DNA of 64,000 bases from Litchfieldia sinesaloumensis (GCF_900156865.1 NZ_LT732529.1:1310328-1374327), one strand, 5' to 3'; counted from the stretch's first letter, positions 1 to 9,039 are shown. A program made the numbers and translations. Notes: generated from the letters alone by a model not told the origin.

Positions 1-956
1 ACAACCCAATGAGCAATCATATCAATCATTTGTTGAACCGTTACTTTTGGATAGCCAAACAGTTTATGAGCATGCGAAGCATTATTTAATAACGCAGTCG
101 GGTCTTCGCTGTTCACAAACACAGGTTCTTTGTCCATTCGCTTTCCAAACTCTTTTGCGAGCCATCTAACTGACAATGTTTCAGGTCCTGTAACATTGAT
201 GATTTTCGGTGGATAATTAGTATGTAACAAGGAACGAATTGCATATTCGTTTGCATCCCCCTGCCAGATTACATTGACATTCCCCATCGTTAAATCAATT
301 GGATTTCCTTTGTGTACAGATTTCGCAATCTCGAGTAAAACTCCATAGCGGAGGTCAATCGCATAATTTAATCGAAAATGAACGATTGGTGTTTGATTTT
401 TATGAGAAAAATAAGTAAGTACTCGTTCTCTACCTAAGCAGGATTGTGCATACTCACCAATTGGATTAGGTGGTACATCCTCAGTACAGCCATTACTTAA
501 TACAGAAGTCAGTGGATATACATTTCCGGTTGAAAAAGATACAATTCGTGAGTCTTTAAACTTTTCTGCGATGCGACCTGGTAAATAAGCGTTCATAGCC
601 CATGTACGATGTTCATTTCCGACGGTTCCAAATTTTGTACCAGCCATAAAGATAATGTTCTTCACATTTGGAAGGTTTTGAAGGTCATTTTCATTTAAAA
701 AGTCCGCTTTGATTGTATCAATTCCACATGCTTCTAATTCATCTATTAAACTCTCATCTGAGAATCTTGCAACACCAATTACTTTTTTAGTTTGACCCGA
801 CTGATCAACAGCCCTCTTCGCTAATTTCGCTAAAGTAGGTCCCATCTTGCCACTTACACCTAAAATCATAATATCTCCATCAAGCTTTTGGAGATCCTTT
901 ATTAATTCTGTGCTAGGTGTTGACATAAAATCCTCTAATTCTGCAATCGTTTCCAT
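1..956 (-). CDS. NAD-dependent epimerase/dehydratase-like protein (3' end outside window)
   Basis: The reading frame starts at ATG 956 behind the ribosome-binding site AGGAGG and runs off the left edge after 318 codons. It has an extended-SDR layout: an N-terminal Rossmann strand with GVSGKMGP, then a nucleotide-sugar-epimerase-like SFSTGNVYP segment. The position of the usual YxxxK dyad reads Y-A-Q-S-C, so the catalytic lysine seems to be missing. This suggests an altered mechanism or a non-catalytic NAD-binding role. The gene is divergent from the regulator at 1181 and has its own operator-promoter, so it probably belongs to the sugar regulon. The substrate is unknown. Confidence 0.82.
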   Translation of the reverse strand, partial: METIAELEDFMSTPSTELIKDLQKLDGDIMILGVSGKMGPTLAKLAKRAVDQSGQTKKVIGVARFSDESLIDELEACGIDTIKADFLNENDLQNLPNVKNIIFMAGTKFGTVGNEHRTWAMNAYLPGRIAEKFKDSRIVSFSTGNVYPLTSVLSNGCTEDVPPNPIGEYAQSCLGRERVLTYFSHKNQTPIVHFRLNYAIDLRYGVLLEIAKSVHKGNPIDLTMGNVNVIWQGDANEYAIRSLLHTNYPPKIINVTGPETLSVRWLAKEFGKRMDKEPVFVNSEDPTALLNNASHAHKLFGYPKVTVQQMIDMIAHWV

Positions 957-1027
957 CTGAATCCTCCTAGTACCGTAGTATAGTTGTTTCTACAACATAA
1001 AACATTTGATAATTCTGAATTACCTTT

Positions 1028-1074
1028 ATTTTATCGATGACATTTTTAAAAGACAAGTCACTTAATGGTCTTTT
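1028..1074 (-). promoter_or_regulatory. Promoter and operator 1 for the epimerase gene
   Basis: On the minus strand, AAAGAC (1073-1068) and CTTG (1057-1054) are separated by 10 nt. A -35 hexamer TTGTCT (1057-1052) lies inside the site, and a -10 TAAAAT (1033-1028) follows after 18 nt. The arms AAAAGAC and GTCTTTT also form an inverted repeat with 13 nt between them. The same arrangement recurs at three other promoters in this locus. Confidence 0.7.
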
Positions 1075-1093
1075 AATAATCACGTAAAATTTA

Positions 1094-1166
1094 TTGACAT
1101 TTCTAAAAATTGCTTTTACTCTAGTAGTAAGATTATTTAAAGACATTTCTTTAATATGTCTTTAAA
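1094..1166 (+). promoter_or_regulatory. Regulator promoter and symmetric operator 2
   Basis: A consensus -35 TTGACA (1094-1099) is followed 17 nt later by a weak -10 (TACTCT, 1117-1122). Just downstream of the expected start is the inverted repeat TTTAAAGAC (1136-1144) / GTCTTTAAA (1158-1166). It shares the AAAGAC half-site with the other operators but lacks CTTG. A site at this position would suit autorepression. Confidence 0.6.
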
Positions 1167-1180
1167 CTGGAGATGAAATA

Positions 1181-2536
1181 ATGAAAACTAGTCAATTATC
1201 AGAACAGGATACCGAAATTATTATTGGTATTGTTAGTCCTGAAGCACTTGAAAAAGAAATAATGAAAGCGCTTGAAGCATTCCCGAATTTTCAGCCAGTT
1301 TTTCTACATACGACCCCTTCTTCTATTGATATAGAGGTTATGACTACCTTGATCAGTAAAGTGGAAGTTCTTTTGTTTATGGAATTTCCGACATATTTAA
1401 AAGCTAAACAACTTATCAATTTTTCGATTCCAGCTCACTATGTCCCCATAATGGGAACTGGGCTTTATCGGTCTTTATTCCTTATTAAAAATCAATACGA
1501 TAGTAAACATTTCTCTATTGATACGGTTGAAGAAAAATATATTCGCCGGATCCTTTATGAATTAGACGAATCGAACTATGAATGTACATCATACCCTAAT
1601 TATAGTCAGCCTGATTGTTTCGAGGATATTGTCCAGTTTCACCAAGACAACTATAATAAGCTAGGCTCTTTCGCTATAACCGGTGTTCAGGAAATTGCAC
1701 GAAGGCTTTCGGAATTGTCTATACCTTTTGAATGGGTTACACCCACCTATCAAGATCTAATTGTTTCTCTTGAACGTGCATTACTCGCAACGGAAGCTCG
1801 TAAACATAAAGAATCTCAAATTGTTTTTGGGATCATTGATATTGACAAGTTTGATAAAGCTACAGAAAAATACACAACAGAACATGAAGTACAATTATTT
1901 AAACTTAAATTCCAACAAATAATGTTAAATTACACAAAGCTCCTTGATGGTCATTTGATTAATTCAGGAGGAGAAGAATTTTCATTTATCACCACACGTG
2001 GCATATTCGAAAGAGAAACACGCGGTTATAAATTCATTCCTTTATTAAATTCAGTTAAAACCGAGCTAGGTGTATCCATTAGTATCGGTGTTGGTTTTGG
2101 TCTCTCAGCTGCAGAAGCTGGAAACCACGCAAGACTTGCACTCCGCCAATCAAAGGAATTAGGAGGCAATGTTTGCTACATCGTTCGTGAAGACCAGAGT
2201 GTAATCGGGCCAGTGGATATGATAACTGATACTCAATATGAAAAATATGATTTATCGATAACAGATGCTGAACTTCTCCATAAGGCAGAAAAGGCAGGAA
2301 TGTCTGCTGCCTATATGACAAAGCTTATGGCAAGAGTAGCACGCCATAAGAAATTTGATTATACAGCCCAAGAGTTAGCAGATACTTTAAACATTACAAC
2401 AAGAAGTGCCCATCGAATACTTTTAAAATGGATGGATGCTAATTTAGTAGATATTGTCGGCGAAGAAAAAATCACCTACAAAGGAAGACCAAGGCGAATA
2501 TATAGACTAAGCTTCATCATAGATGAAAACGAATAA
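1181..2536 (+). CDS. One-component transcriptional regulator with GGDEF-like domain and C-terminal winged helix
   Basis: 451 aa, ATG start behind GGAGATGA. Three regions can be seen. Residues about 10-150 form an alpha/beta domain that may sense a ligand. Residues about 205-335 resemble a nucleotide-cyclase/GGDEF fold with a signature GGEEF at 263-267. Residues about 375-445 form a helix-turn-helix with a basic wing (YKGRPRRIYRL). The GGDEF site departs from consensus, so diguanylate cyclase activity is doubtful; nucleotide or dimer sensing is possible. It is the only transcription factor in the sugar locus and is flanked by copies of the shared operator, which makes it the likely binder of those sites. 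The effector is unknown. Confidence 0.8.
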   Translation: MKTSQLSEQDTEIIIGIVSPEALEKEIMKALEAFPNFQPVFLHTTPSSIDIEVMTTLISKVEVLLFMEFPTYLKAKQLINFSIPAHYVPIMGTGLYRSLFLIKNQYDSKHFSIDTVEEKYIRRILYELDESNYECTSYPNYSQPDCFEDIVQFHQDNYNKLGSFAITGVQEIARRLSELSIPFEWVTPTYQDLIVSLERALLATEARKHKESQIVFGIIDIDKFDKATEKYTTEHEVQLFKLKFQQIMLNYTKLLDGHLINSGGEEFSFITTRGIFERETRGYKFIPLLNSVKTELGVSISIGVGFGLSAAEAGNHARLALRQSKELGGNVCYIVREDQSVIGPVDMITDTQYEKYDLSITDAELLHKAEKAGMSAAYMTKLMARVARHKKFDYTAQELADTLNITTRSAHRILLKWMDANLVDIVGEEKITYKGRPRRIYRLSFIIDENE

Positions 2537-2556
2537 TCAATATCAAGAATAAAATG

Positions 2557-2579
2557 GCGGGTAAACGAAATTTACCCGC
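2557..2579. terminator. Bidirectional Rho-independent terminator
   Basis: A perfect stem GCGGGTAAA / TTTACCCGC with a 5-nt loop lies between two converging genes. T-rich flanks occur on both sides. Confidence 0.75.
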
Positions 2580-2600
2580 TTATACTTTAGATTCGAAACC

Positions 2601-3500
2601 TTATACATAGACCCGTTCCCCTGTATCCCTACTTTTATTAGCTGCTTCGATAAATTGGATAATTTCTACTGTTTCATGTAGTGGAACACCAGAACTTCCG
2701 CCCTCAAAGAAAAGCATAATTTCTTCTAATAAACTAGCATAGAACGGTTTTGTGTGATTCGAAATCGAGACAAGGTGATTCCCTTTTTCAAAATGAATAG
2801 TCGCTCCAAATTCACCATTCCCTCTCCTATTCCCTCTTGCCGTACCGATTCTGCCATCCTGCCATTGTGAAACAATTAAGTCAGAATCATTAGTGGATAT
2901 TGAAGTAACATGTTGCGCCCCTTTACCTAAAATAGTAAAAAGCATCTCAATCGTATGTATCCCATACCAAAAATAGCCTGGTTGCGTGTTGACCATCTCC
3001 ATCGGTCCAAAGCAGTCTACTCCAATGATTGCTCCTTTATCGTGAATTGAAAGAGCTTGTTTTACTTCTTCTGCAAAACGTAAAGCAGAGGAGCTCATAA
3101 TTGGAGTACCGTATTTTTCAGATAGGTTTACCATTTGAATTGCCTCTGAAGAAGAAAGCGCAAATGGTTTGTCGACAAATATAGGTTTTCGATACTCCAC
3201 GAGTTTACTAACTTGTTCAAGATGAACACGTCCGTCTACAGACTCTAAGAGAATCGCGTCACTTTGCTCTGCTACTTCATCAATCGTATGAACTAGTTGA
3301 ACACCATATTGTTGTACTTCTTTCGTTATCCCCCCTATCCGAGAATAACTTAACTCAAAATCAGATGATCCGACCGGATATGCTACAGTTACCTCTCCCC
3401 CTTTTATATAAAAAGGGTTGGTCGGATCGTTTAACAATTTTGTAAAAGCAGATGCATGGGATGTATCTAAGCCGATTATTCCAATCTTCAAATCCCTCAT
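2601..3500 (-). CDS. Gfo/Idh/MocA family oxidoreductase
   Basis: 299 aa, ATG behind TGAGGAGC. The N-terminus IGIIGLDTSHA is a Rossmann entry, and residues 95-110 carry the typical V.KP.A dinucleotide-binding segment (FVDKPFAL). The C-terminal half is the alpha/beta substrate domain. Members oxidise or reduce sugars, inositols and their derivatives with NAD(P). At about 300 aa it is slightly shorter than most. It is the last gene of the ABC-importer operon, 32 bp after the second permease, so it probably acts on the imported sugar. Confidence 0.85.
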   Translation of the reverse strand: MRDLKIGIIGLDTSHASAFTKLLNDPTNPFYIKGGEVTVAYPVGSSDFELSYSRIGGITKEVQQYGVQLVHTIDEVAEQSDAILLESVDGRVHLEQVSKLVEYRKPIFVDKPFALSSSEAIQMVNLSEKYGTPIMSSSALRFAEEVKQALSIHDKGAIIGVDCFGPMEMVNTQPGYFWYGIHTIEMLFTILGKGAQHVTSISTNDSDLIVSQWQDGRIGTARGNRRGNGEFGATIHFEKGNHLVSISNHTKPFYASLLEEIMLFFEGGSSGVPLHETVEIIQFIEAANKSRDTGERVYV

Positions 3501-3532
3501 ATCTTAGCTCCTCAATAAAAATTTTTATTCGA

Positions 3533-4339
3533 TTATTTAAGTCCCGATAGTTGGATACCTTCTGTAAAATACTTCTGGAAGAACAAGAAGATAAGAAACG
3601 TTGGGATAAATGAAATCGTTGACCCTGCCATTTCAATTCCAAAGTTCCCTTCTTTACTTAAGGTTGAGGCTAATCCAACTGTGATTGGATACATTTTTTC
3701 ATTTGTCATATAAATAAGGGGTTGGAATAAATCGTTCCAGTTACTTACGAATGCGAACGTTCCAACTGTAGCAATGGACGGAAACGCCAAAGGCATATAA
3801 ATTTTTCGGAACACATGAAAATCATTGGCTCCGTCCATCCTTGCTGCCTCATCTAATTCCATAGGAATACCCTGCATAAATTGACGTACTAAAAACACAC
3901 CCATAATGGCCCATAGTTCTGGAACAATCAATGCTTGATATTCATTAATCCAACCGAACTTTGAGAACATGATAAATTTCGGTATGATTAATAATTGTGA
4001 CGGTATCATGATAACGGCCATGAATGTCCAGAAAACAAATTCCCTTCCAACGAATTGTTTTCTAGCAAAAATATAACCTAATAATCCAGCAAAAAACATT
4101 TGTGAAAAAACAGGAATAACAGTTACGATAATAGAGTTCATAATCCATCGTAAGAAGTTGTCATTCCGGAATAGATACGTGAAGTTATTGATAGACGGAT
4201 CACTTGGAATCCAAAATAATGGATCCATTGCCGCAAAAGTTGTTTCTTTAAAAGAACTTAATACCATAATTAAAAATGGAAGGAGAAAGCAAAATCCTAA
4301 GAAAATCGTGACAATGTATTTTAGTAGTTTAGTAAGCAA
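3533..4339 (-). CDS. Sugar ABC transporter permease (MalG/CUT1 type)
   Basis: 268 aa with six predicted membrane helices. The EAA-loop signature appears as ELDEAARMDGAND (residues about 162-174), the contact site for the ATPase. The start is TTG at 4339 behind GGGAGATGA. It pairs with the permease upstream (30 bp away) to form the membrane channel. No ATP-binding subunit is encoded in the window, so a shared MsmX-type ATPase elsewhere is likely. Confidence 0.93.
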   Translation of the reverse strand: MLTKLLKYIVTIFLGFCFLLPFLIMVLSSFKETTFAAMDPLFWIPSDPSINNFTYLFRNDNFLRWIMNSIIVTVIPVFSQMFFAGLLGYIFARKQFVGREFVFWTFMAVIMIPSQLLIIPKFIMFSKFGWINEYQALIVPELWAIMGVFLVRQFMQGIPMELDEAARMDGANDFHVFRKIYMPLAFPSIATVGTFAFVSNWNDLFQPLIYMTNEKMYPITVGLASTLSKEGNFGIEMAGSTISFIPTFLIFLFFQKYFTEGIQLSGLK

Positions 4340-4369
4340 GTATGTTCATCTCCCTTCAACTCTCGAGCT

Positions 4370-5326
4370 TTAATAGATCCCTTGATCTTTACCAAAATAT
4401 TTTCTTTGAATAAGCGATATCAGTAAAATTATCGCGAATAATACGTAGGATAAAACAGCTGCATAGCTGAAATTCAAATTCGTAAATCCGATTTGATAAA
4501 GATAAAACACAATAGTACTTGTCGAGAAGTTTGGTCCTCCATTTGTTAATAAGAATGCCGAGTCAAAAATTTGAAACGAACCAATTGTCGTAATGATTAA
4601 CACATAGAAATGGATTGGTTTTAATAATGGGAATGTAATCAACCAAAATGATTTTAAAGGTGAAGCACCATCGATTTTCGCCGCTTCGTACATGTCTTTT
4701 GGGATGGACTGTAGTCCTGCAAAATAATAAATCATCGTACTACCTGATACTTTGAAAATACTCAACCCAGCCAATACAATAAGTGCTTGGGAAGCATCAG
4801 ATAAGAATAATTGTGAGTCTATACCAACAAAGCTTAATAAATAGTTGATAAAACCTGATTCCGTTCCTGAAAACAGCCATTCCCAGATTCCTGCTACAAC
4901 AACAAACGATGTAACAACTGGTAGGAAAAAGATTCCTTTAAAAATTTTCGTAAAACGAATTCCTGATTTTATGACAAGCGCTAAAATCAAACCAAGTGCC
5001 ATTGTAGGAAGAATATAATAGAAGGAAAATAATACAGTGTTCCAAATTGATTTTATAGCAATATCATCTTGAAATAATTGCTTCCAGTTTCGTAATCCAA
5101 CAAACTCAGATGTACCGATGATTCGGAAATTGAGAAACGTTAATATGAAACTATAAATAAATGGAATGACTTGAAATATTAAAAAATGAATCAGAACTGG
5201 AGTAAGTACAATATAAACAATAGCATTTCTTCTTAACTCAGCTTTAATCCTATTTTTTAAAGGAGGCTTGACCTTTTTGACAGTGTTTAGGGGTACTTTG
5301 TTATGAGTTTCTACGACCTTTTCCAA
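4370..5326 (-). CDS. Sugar ABC transporter permease (MalF/CUT1 type)
   Basis: 318 aa, TTG start at 5326 behind AAGGTGAT. Residues 1-30 form a basic cytoplasmic tail, followed by six membrane helices. The EAA motif reads YEAAKIDGASPL near residue 215. It is the partner of the permease at 3533 and follows the binding-protein gene, from which a stem-loop separates it. Confidence 0.93.
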   Translation of the reverse strand: MEKVVETHNKVPLNTVKKVKPPLKNRIKAELRRNAIVYIVLTPVLIHFLIFQVIPFIYSFILTFLNFRIIGTSEFVGLRNWKQLFQDDIAIKSIWNTVLFSFYYILPTMALGLILALVIKSGIRFTKIFKGIFFLPVVTSFVVVAGIWEWLFSGTESGFINYLLSFVGIDSQLFLSDASQALIVLAGLSIFKVSGSTMIYYFAGLQSIPKDMYEAAKIDGASPLKSFWLITFPLLKPIHFYVLIITTIGSFQIFDSAFLLTNGGPNFSTSTIVFYLYQIGFTNLNFSYAAVLSYVLFAIILLISLIQRKYFGKDQGIY

Positions 5327-5371
5327 GCTATCACCTTATTTCGTAAGTAATAAATAAAAACTTTAATAAAC

Positions 5372-5405
5372 AGAGAGTCTTATTCACGAAGGAATAAAAC
5401 TCTCT
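5372..5405 (-). terminator. Intercistronic stem-loop after the binding-protein gene
   Basis: A 14-nt arm (AGAGAGTCTTATTC on +) pairs with GAATAAAACTCTCT with one mismatch, across a 6-nt loop. It lies between the binding-protein and permease genes. Such hairpins usually stabilise the upstream mRNA or end part of the transcription, so the binding protein outnumbers the permeases. Confidence 0.6.
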
Positions 5406-5425
5406 TAATATAAGAAGCTATTCGT

Positions 5426-6688
5426 TTACGGCTTTGCTAACTCAGCTTCAATTGCTTCAGCTGCTGCATCTGCTGCTTCTTGAGGAGTTTTATCTCCTGC
5501 CATCATTGTTTGTATTTCAGCTTGAATAAATGGCATGATTGCACGACCTTTTGGATGAATAACACCTGGTAATGCAAATTGAGTATATGTTGCAAGTTGG
5601 CTCATATATTTGTTCGAATCAAAAATGTCTTTCGCCTCTTCTTGAGTAGGGATATACTGAGTTACTGTATTAAAGATACGTTGGTTTTCTGCATTCGTAA
5701 CAGCTTTTACAAATTCTGCTGCTGCTTCTGGGTTATCACTATTAGATGGGACCACGAACATACCTGTTGTTCCGTATGTTAGCTGTTTTTCACCAGTTAA
5801 AGGTGCTCCAATCGCAAAATCAAATGTACCCTCTTTTTCTAGTTGTGTAACACTAATTCCAGATCCAAGAACTGCCAACATTTTTCCACCAAACCAGATT
5901 TCATCTTGGGTAGTTGAGGTAATTGAATCTTCAGGGATATATCCCTTTTGATACATGTTATTCACGTATTCAAACGCTTTTACACTCTCTGGGCTATTAA
6001 TTAATACTTTGTTGTCTTCTGTAACAACATCACCACCAGCTTGCCAAATCCAAGGATAGATTGTTCCGTTCATGGAACCGCCACCTAGATATGATAATGC
6101 ATAGAAGTCTTTTTCTTTCGCTTTTGCTGCCCATGCATCGAATTCTTCCCAAGTTGTGGGAAGGTTTGCTGGATCTTCTCCGATTTCTTTCACTACATCT
6201 AAATTATAGAAAAACGTATAAGCTTCTTGAAGAATTGGTAGTCCGTATTTTTTATCCTTCCAAGTTGTAGAAACTAATGAGGACTCTACGAATCCATCAA
6301 GATCACCATCTTTTAAGTATGGATCTAATTCTAGTAGCATGCCTACATCTGCATATTGTGGCATTTGGTCAGGAATTGCATAGAATACATCCGGTCCGTT
6401 GTTAGCCGCTAAAGCAGTTAGAACTTTTTGGTCACGATTCGCCCACGGAATTGTTTCGATATTTACCTCTACATCTGGAAACTCTTCATTGTAATTTGCA
6501 GTGATTTCTTTCCACATTTCCTCTTCTTTCTTAGCATCACCTGTATAAGGATGTACCCACACAGTGATTTCACCATCAACTTTTCCATCTTCTTTCTTAG
6601 GATCTGTGCTTGAGTCATTACTACAAGCAGATAAAAGTAAGCTACCTGAAAGCAAAAGTGCCATGAACGAAAAACGTTTCTTTTTCAT
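5426..6688 (-). CDS. Extracellular sugar-binding lipoprotein of the ABC importer (family 1)
   Basis: 420 aa with a lipoprotein signal peptide ending in the lipobox LSAC (Cys about 22), followed by a low-complexity linker. The mature part has the family-1 solute-binding pattern: ITVWVHPY near the start and W..FDA.A.KAKEKDFY-type segments later. It captures a saccharide outside the membrane and delivers it to the two permeases. It is the first gene of the importer operon, transcribed from the operator-containing promoter at 6862-6907 through a leader of about 170 nt. The sugar specificity cannot be read from the sequence. Confidence 0.92.
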   Translation of the reverse strand: MKKKRFSFMALLLSGSLLLSACSNDSSTDPKKEDGKVDGEITVWVHPYTGDAKKEEEMWKEITANYNEEFPDVEVNIETIPWANRDQKVLTALAANNGPDVFYAIPDQMPQYADVGMLLELDPYLKDGDLDGFVESSLVSTTWKDKKYGLPILQEAYTFFYNLDVVKEIGEDPANLPTTWEEFDAWAAKAKEKDFYALSYLGGGSMNGTIYPWIWQAGGDVVTEDNKVLINSPESVKAFEYVNNMYQKGYIPEDSITSTTQDEIWFGGKMLAVLGSGISVTQLEKEGTFDFAIGAPLTGEKQLTYGTTGMFVVPSNSDNPEAAAEFVKAVTNAENQRIFNTVTQYIPTQEEAKDIFDSNKYMSQLATYTQFALPGVIHPKGRAIMPFIQAEIQTMMAGDKTPQEAADAAAEAIEAELAKP

Positions 6689-6861
6689 CTACGAATTACC
6701 CCCTATTAAGTTCAAAAATAAAATCTTACAGACTAACAAATAACCTCATATTCTTTTTATCCATCCCCCCTTTTATTATTTAACTGAAAATACTAATAAT
6801 TGAAAGCCTATACATTTGTTGTTAAAAAATTTTCTGCAATTTCTAACACTTTACTTCTCTT

Positions 6862-6907
6862 ATTCTAGTTCCTCTGTATTATTGTGACAAGTCTATAAAG
6901 TGTCTTT
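6862..6907 (-). promoter_or_regulatory. Promoter and operator 3 for the ABC-importer operon
   Basis: On the minus strand AAAGAC (6907-6902), 10 nt, then CTTG (6891-6888). The -35 TTGTCA (6890-6885) is embedded in the site, followed by a 17-nt spacer and -10 TAGAAT (6867-6862). The arrangement matches operators 1, 4 and 5. Confidence 0.75.
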
Positions 6908-6957
6908 AATAATATATGGTATTTAATTTAGTACCTATACAAAATGAAGAGTAGTGA

Positions 6958-8028
6958 TTACACATAGTTCAAACCCTGTGGAAACGGAAACGGAATTGGA
7001 AAAATAGAATTCCCTGTATTATTTCCTTTTACGATTAGTTCTTCCAGTTCAGCATTACTGATAAGTACGGACTCATTCTTATATATAATCTTTCTCGTGT
7101 GTTCGTCTACCTTCGAAATCTGTAGCTTCTCATTAAAATATGGTGTAAGTTGTTGCAATAATAAATCGAGATTCATAATTTTCATGGTACCCGGAAACAG
7201 TTGTTCTTTCTTCTCAAGAACGATACCAAGCTTTTGGACCATGTCTTTTTCATAGTTTGGTAAATTGAATAATAACGTTTGTATCCCATAAGTAAATGCT
7301 TCTGCGATCAAACTTTGAATGGCTTCGGGGTCTCCTCCCCATTCAATAATTCGTGAGTCGACGTTTTCTTGTTCATGATAAGGTACCGCGAAGACTAAAA
7401 ATGCTTTCACTTTATTATTTTCTTCTGCTAGGAGAACTTTGTGCTTCATTTTAAAAATACTCGCAAATCCGGCAGATGCATTAAGTTGTGCGATTTCATA
7501 TATGCTTTGTTCATAACGGATTGAGCGACCACGACTAAGTTTTCTCATAGTAAACAAGTCGGTAGGTTGTAGTTCGCGAACCGTATAAGTCTTTTCAGGT
7601 TTCAACTCACCTTGATGAATTGTATATTGATTCATCTTCCCATAAAATGTACATCCTTGTTTCAAGTAAAGTGGTAAATCACCAGAAACAAAGAGGACGG
7701 ATGCACCAGACTTGTTAGCATGATCAAAAATCATTTGTAAAAGTCTGTTAGCGAACCCTTTCTTTCGGTAAGCCGGATCCGTACAAACCGCACCAATGGA
7801 ATAAGCTTGAACCTCAGCATCTTCAATATGTAGTACAGAGGGAACTAACCCAATAAAAGAAACTAATTTTCCATCTACAAATGCACCGTATGATTGATGG
7901 AGTGCTGACGAGAAAACCTGTGGAAAGGCAATCCCCATGGATACATGACCTTCTTTACGAAAAACTTTATCTGCTAATTCAATTGCCTGTTTAAGGTCAT
8001 TTTCTTCTAGTAGTCTGTATTCGACCAT
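6958..8028 (-). CDS. GNAT family N-acetyltransferase (two-domain)
   Basis: 356 aa from ATG 8028, which follows GAGGTGAAA; a longer frame back to 8124 has no ribosome-binding site. The first 140 residues are a classic GNAT domain with an acetyl-CoA loop (CTDPAYRKKGFANRLL). The remainder resembles the second GNAT-like and sterol-carrier-like parts of Eis-type enzymes. Its promoter carries operator 4, so it is co-regulated with the sugar importer. Its substrate may be a sugar amine, but this is a guess. Confidence 0.8.
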   Translation of the reverse strand: MVEYRLLEENDLKQAIELADKVFRKEGHVSMGIAFPQVFSSALHQSYGAFVDGKLVSFIGLVPSVLHIEDAEVQAYSIGAVCTDPAYRKKGFANRLLQMIFDHANKSGASVLFVSGDLPLYLKQGCTFYGKMNQYTIHQGELKPEKTYTVRELQPTDLFTMRKLSRGRSIRYEQSIYEIAQLNASAGFASIFKMKHKVLLAEENNKVKAFLVFAVPYHEQENVDSRIIEWGGDPEAIQSLIAEAFTYGIQTLLFNLPNYEKDMVQKLGIVLEKKEQLFPGTMKIMNLDLLLQQLTPYFNEKLQISKVDEHTRKIIYKNESVLISNAELEELIVKGNNTGNSIFPIPFPFPQGLNYV

Positions 8029-8148
8029 TCGTTTCACCTCAACTTCTTTTTTCTTTTTATAAACTTCATATTTCGTACTGTGAAAAATGTAATCGCTAAC
8101 ACTTTGAATCGTGTTATAATACAATTAAACTTTCTGAACTTACTTTCT

Positions 8149-8193
8149 ATTTTATTCGAATTTTATAAAGTGACAAGTCTATTAAGTGTCTTT
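8149..8193 (-). promoter_or_regulatory. Promoter and operator 4 for the GNAT gene (and possibly the divergent yesL-like gene)
   Basis: On the minus strand AAAGAC (8193-8188), 10 nt, CTTG (8177-8174). It has an embedded -35 TTGTCA (8176-8171), a 16-nt spacer and -10 TAAAAT (8154-8149). The site also lies upstream of the plus-strand gene starting near 8237, and could block a plus promoter whose -10 may be TATAAT at 8115-8120. Confidence 0.7.
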
Positions 8194-8236
8194 AATTATG
8201 CATTACAATTTTAAAAAACGTATCGAGGTGTATCTA

Positions 8237-8857
8237 TTGAGTGGTTGGGAAAAGTTTAATAGCTATGCAATATGGATGTTGAAAGTGGCATATGTGAATT
8301 TACTGTGGATTGGCTTTACGATCGCAGGTTTAGGAGTATTTGGACTATTTCCGGCGACTGGTGCAATGTTTGTGATTGTACAAAAATGGCTCCGTGACGA
8401 ACCAGTCGATCGTATCTTTCATTCCTTTTGGAAAACCTTTCGAAAAGAGTTTATCTCACTTAATAAATTTGGACTGTTTTTTATCCTAATTGGTTATGTA
8501 CTTGTCTATGATTTTCTGTTTGTTTATCAGAATGTGGACAAGCTAAAATTGCTGTTTCCTGTTCTCCTATTTTTAGCAATTTGTTATTTGGTAGCGTTAC
8601 TCTATTTCTTCCCTGTCTACACGCAATTTGAGATGAAGTTCTTTCAATATATAAAACAATCATTTTTAATTGGGGCTAGCTCTTTGTTGGAGACCATACT
8701 CATGTTAACAGCTTGTATGCTTCTTGGGATTATCATCAACTTAATCCCTGGGATCATCCCGTTGTTTACTGGAAGTGTACTTGCTGTAGCTATTACATAC
8801 TGTAGCAATAGATCCATTGTAAAAATTAAAAACAAAAAAAAGAGCATGGTCTTCTAA
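8237..8857 (+). CDS. YesL-like DUF624 membrane protein
   Basis: About 206 aa from TTG 8237, 6 nt after GAGGTG. An in-frame GTG at 8186 and an ATG at 8198 have no ribosome-binding site, and the GTG falls inside the operator. It has five or six hydrophobic helices and the DUF624 start pattern (NLLWIGFTIAGLGVFGLFPATGAMF contains the conserved G.FPA.GA). YesL-type genes regularly sit beside family-1 sugar ABC importers in Bacillus; their role is unknown. Confidence 0.8.
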   Translation: MSGWEKFNSYAIWMLKVAYVNLLWIGFTIAGLGVFGLFPATGAMFVIVQKWLRDEPVDRIFHSFWKTFRKEFISLNKFGLFFILIGYVLVYDFLFVYQNVDKLKLLFPVLLFLAICYLVALLYFFPVYTQFEMKFFQYIKQSFLIGASSLLETILMLTACMLLGIIINLIPGIIPLFTGSVLAVAITYCSNRSIVKIKNKKKSMVF

Positions 8858-8866
8858 ATTAGATTT

Positions 8867-8898
8867 GTCCTTCAACCGATTTGAAGGACTTCTTTTGT
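8867..8898 (+). terminator. Rho-independent terminator
   Basis: Stem GTCCTTCAA / TTGAAGGAC with a 5-nt loop, followed by TTCTTTTGTT, 10 bp after the yesL-like stop codon. Confidence 0.85.
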
Positions 8899-8993
8899 TA
8901 TTAGCTATTCCAGTGCCTCCTCCTCTATTTACCTCTAACACCTCCTGACCCTAGCACTCTTAACTTTCTTCATCAATTTTCTCCCTACTAATT

Positions 8994-9039
8994 AAAGACC
9001 GTTAAAAGTCTTGATTATTCCTACTATTCTTTTACACTT
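8994..9039 (+). promoter_or_regulatory. Promoter and operator 5 for the FAD-oxidoreductase gene
   Basis: AAAGAC (8994-8999), 10 nt, CTTG (9010-9013) on the plus strand, with -35 TTGATT (9011-9016) embedded. The -10 is weaker (TACACT 9033-9038, 16-nt spacer). This orientation points at the gene starting at 9089, as expected for the same regulator acting here. Confidence 0.6.

Noticed and set aside
5372..5405. Full terminator splitting the sugar importer operon
   Set aside because: The stem has a mismatch and only a weak T-tract; more likely an RNA-stabilising or partial-termination hairpin, since the permeases have no promoter of their own.
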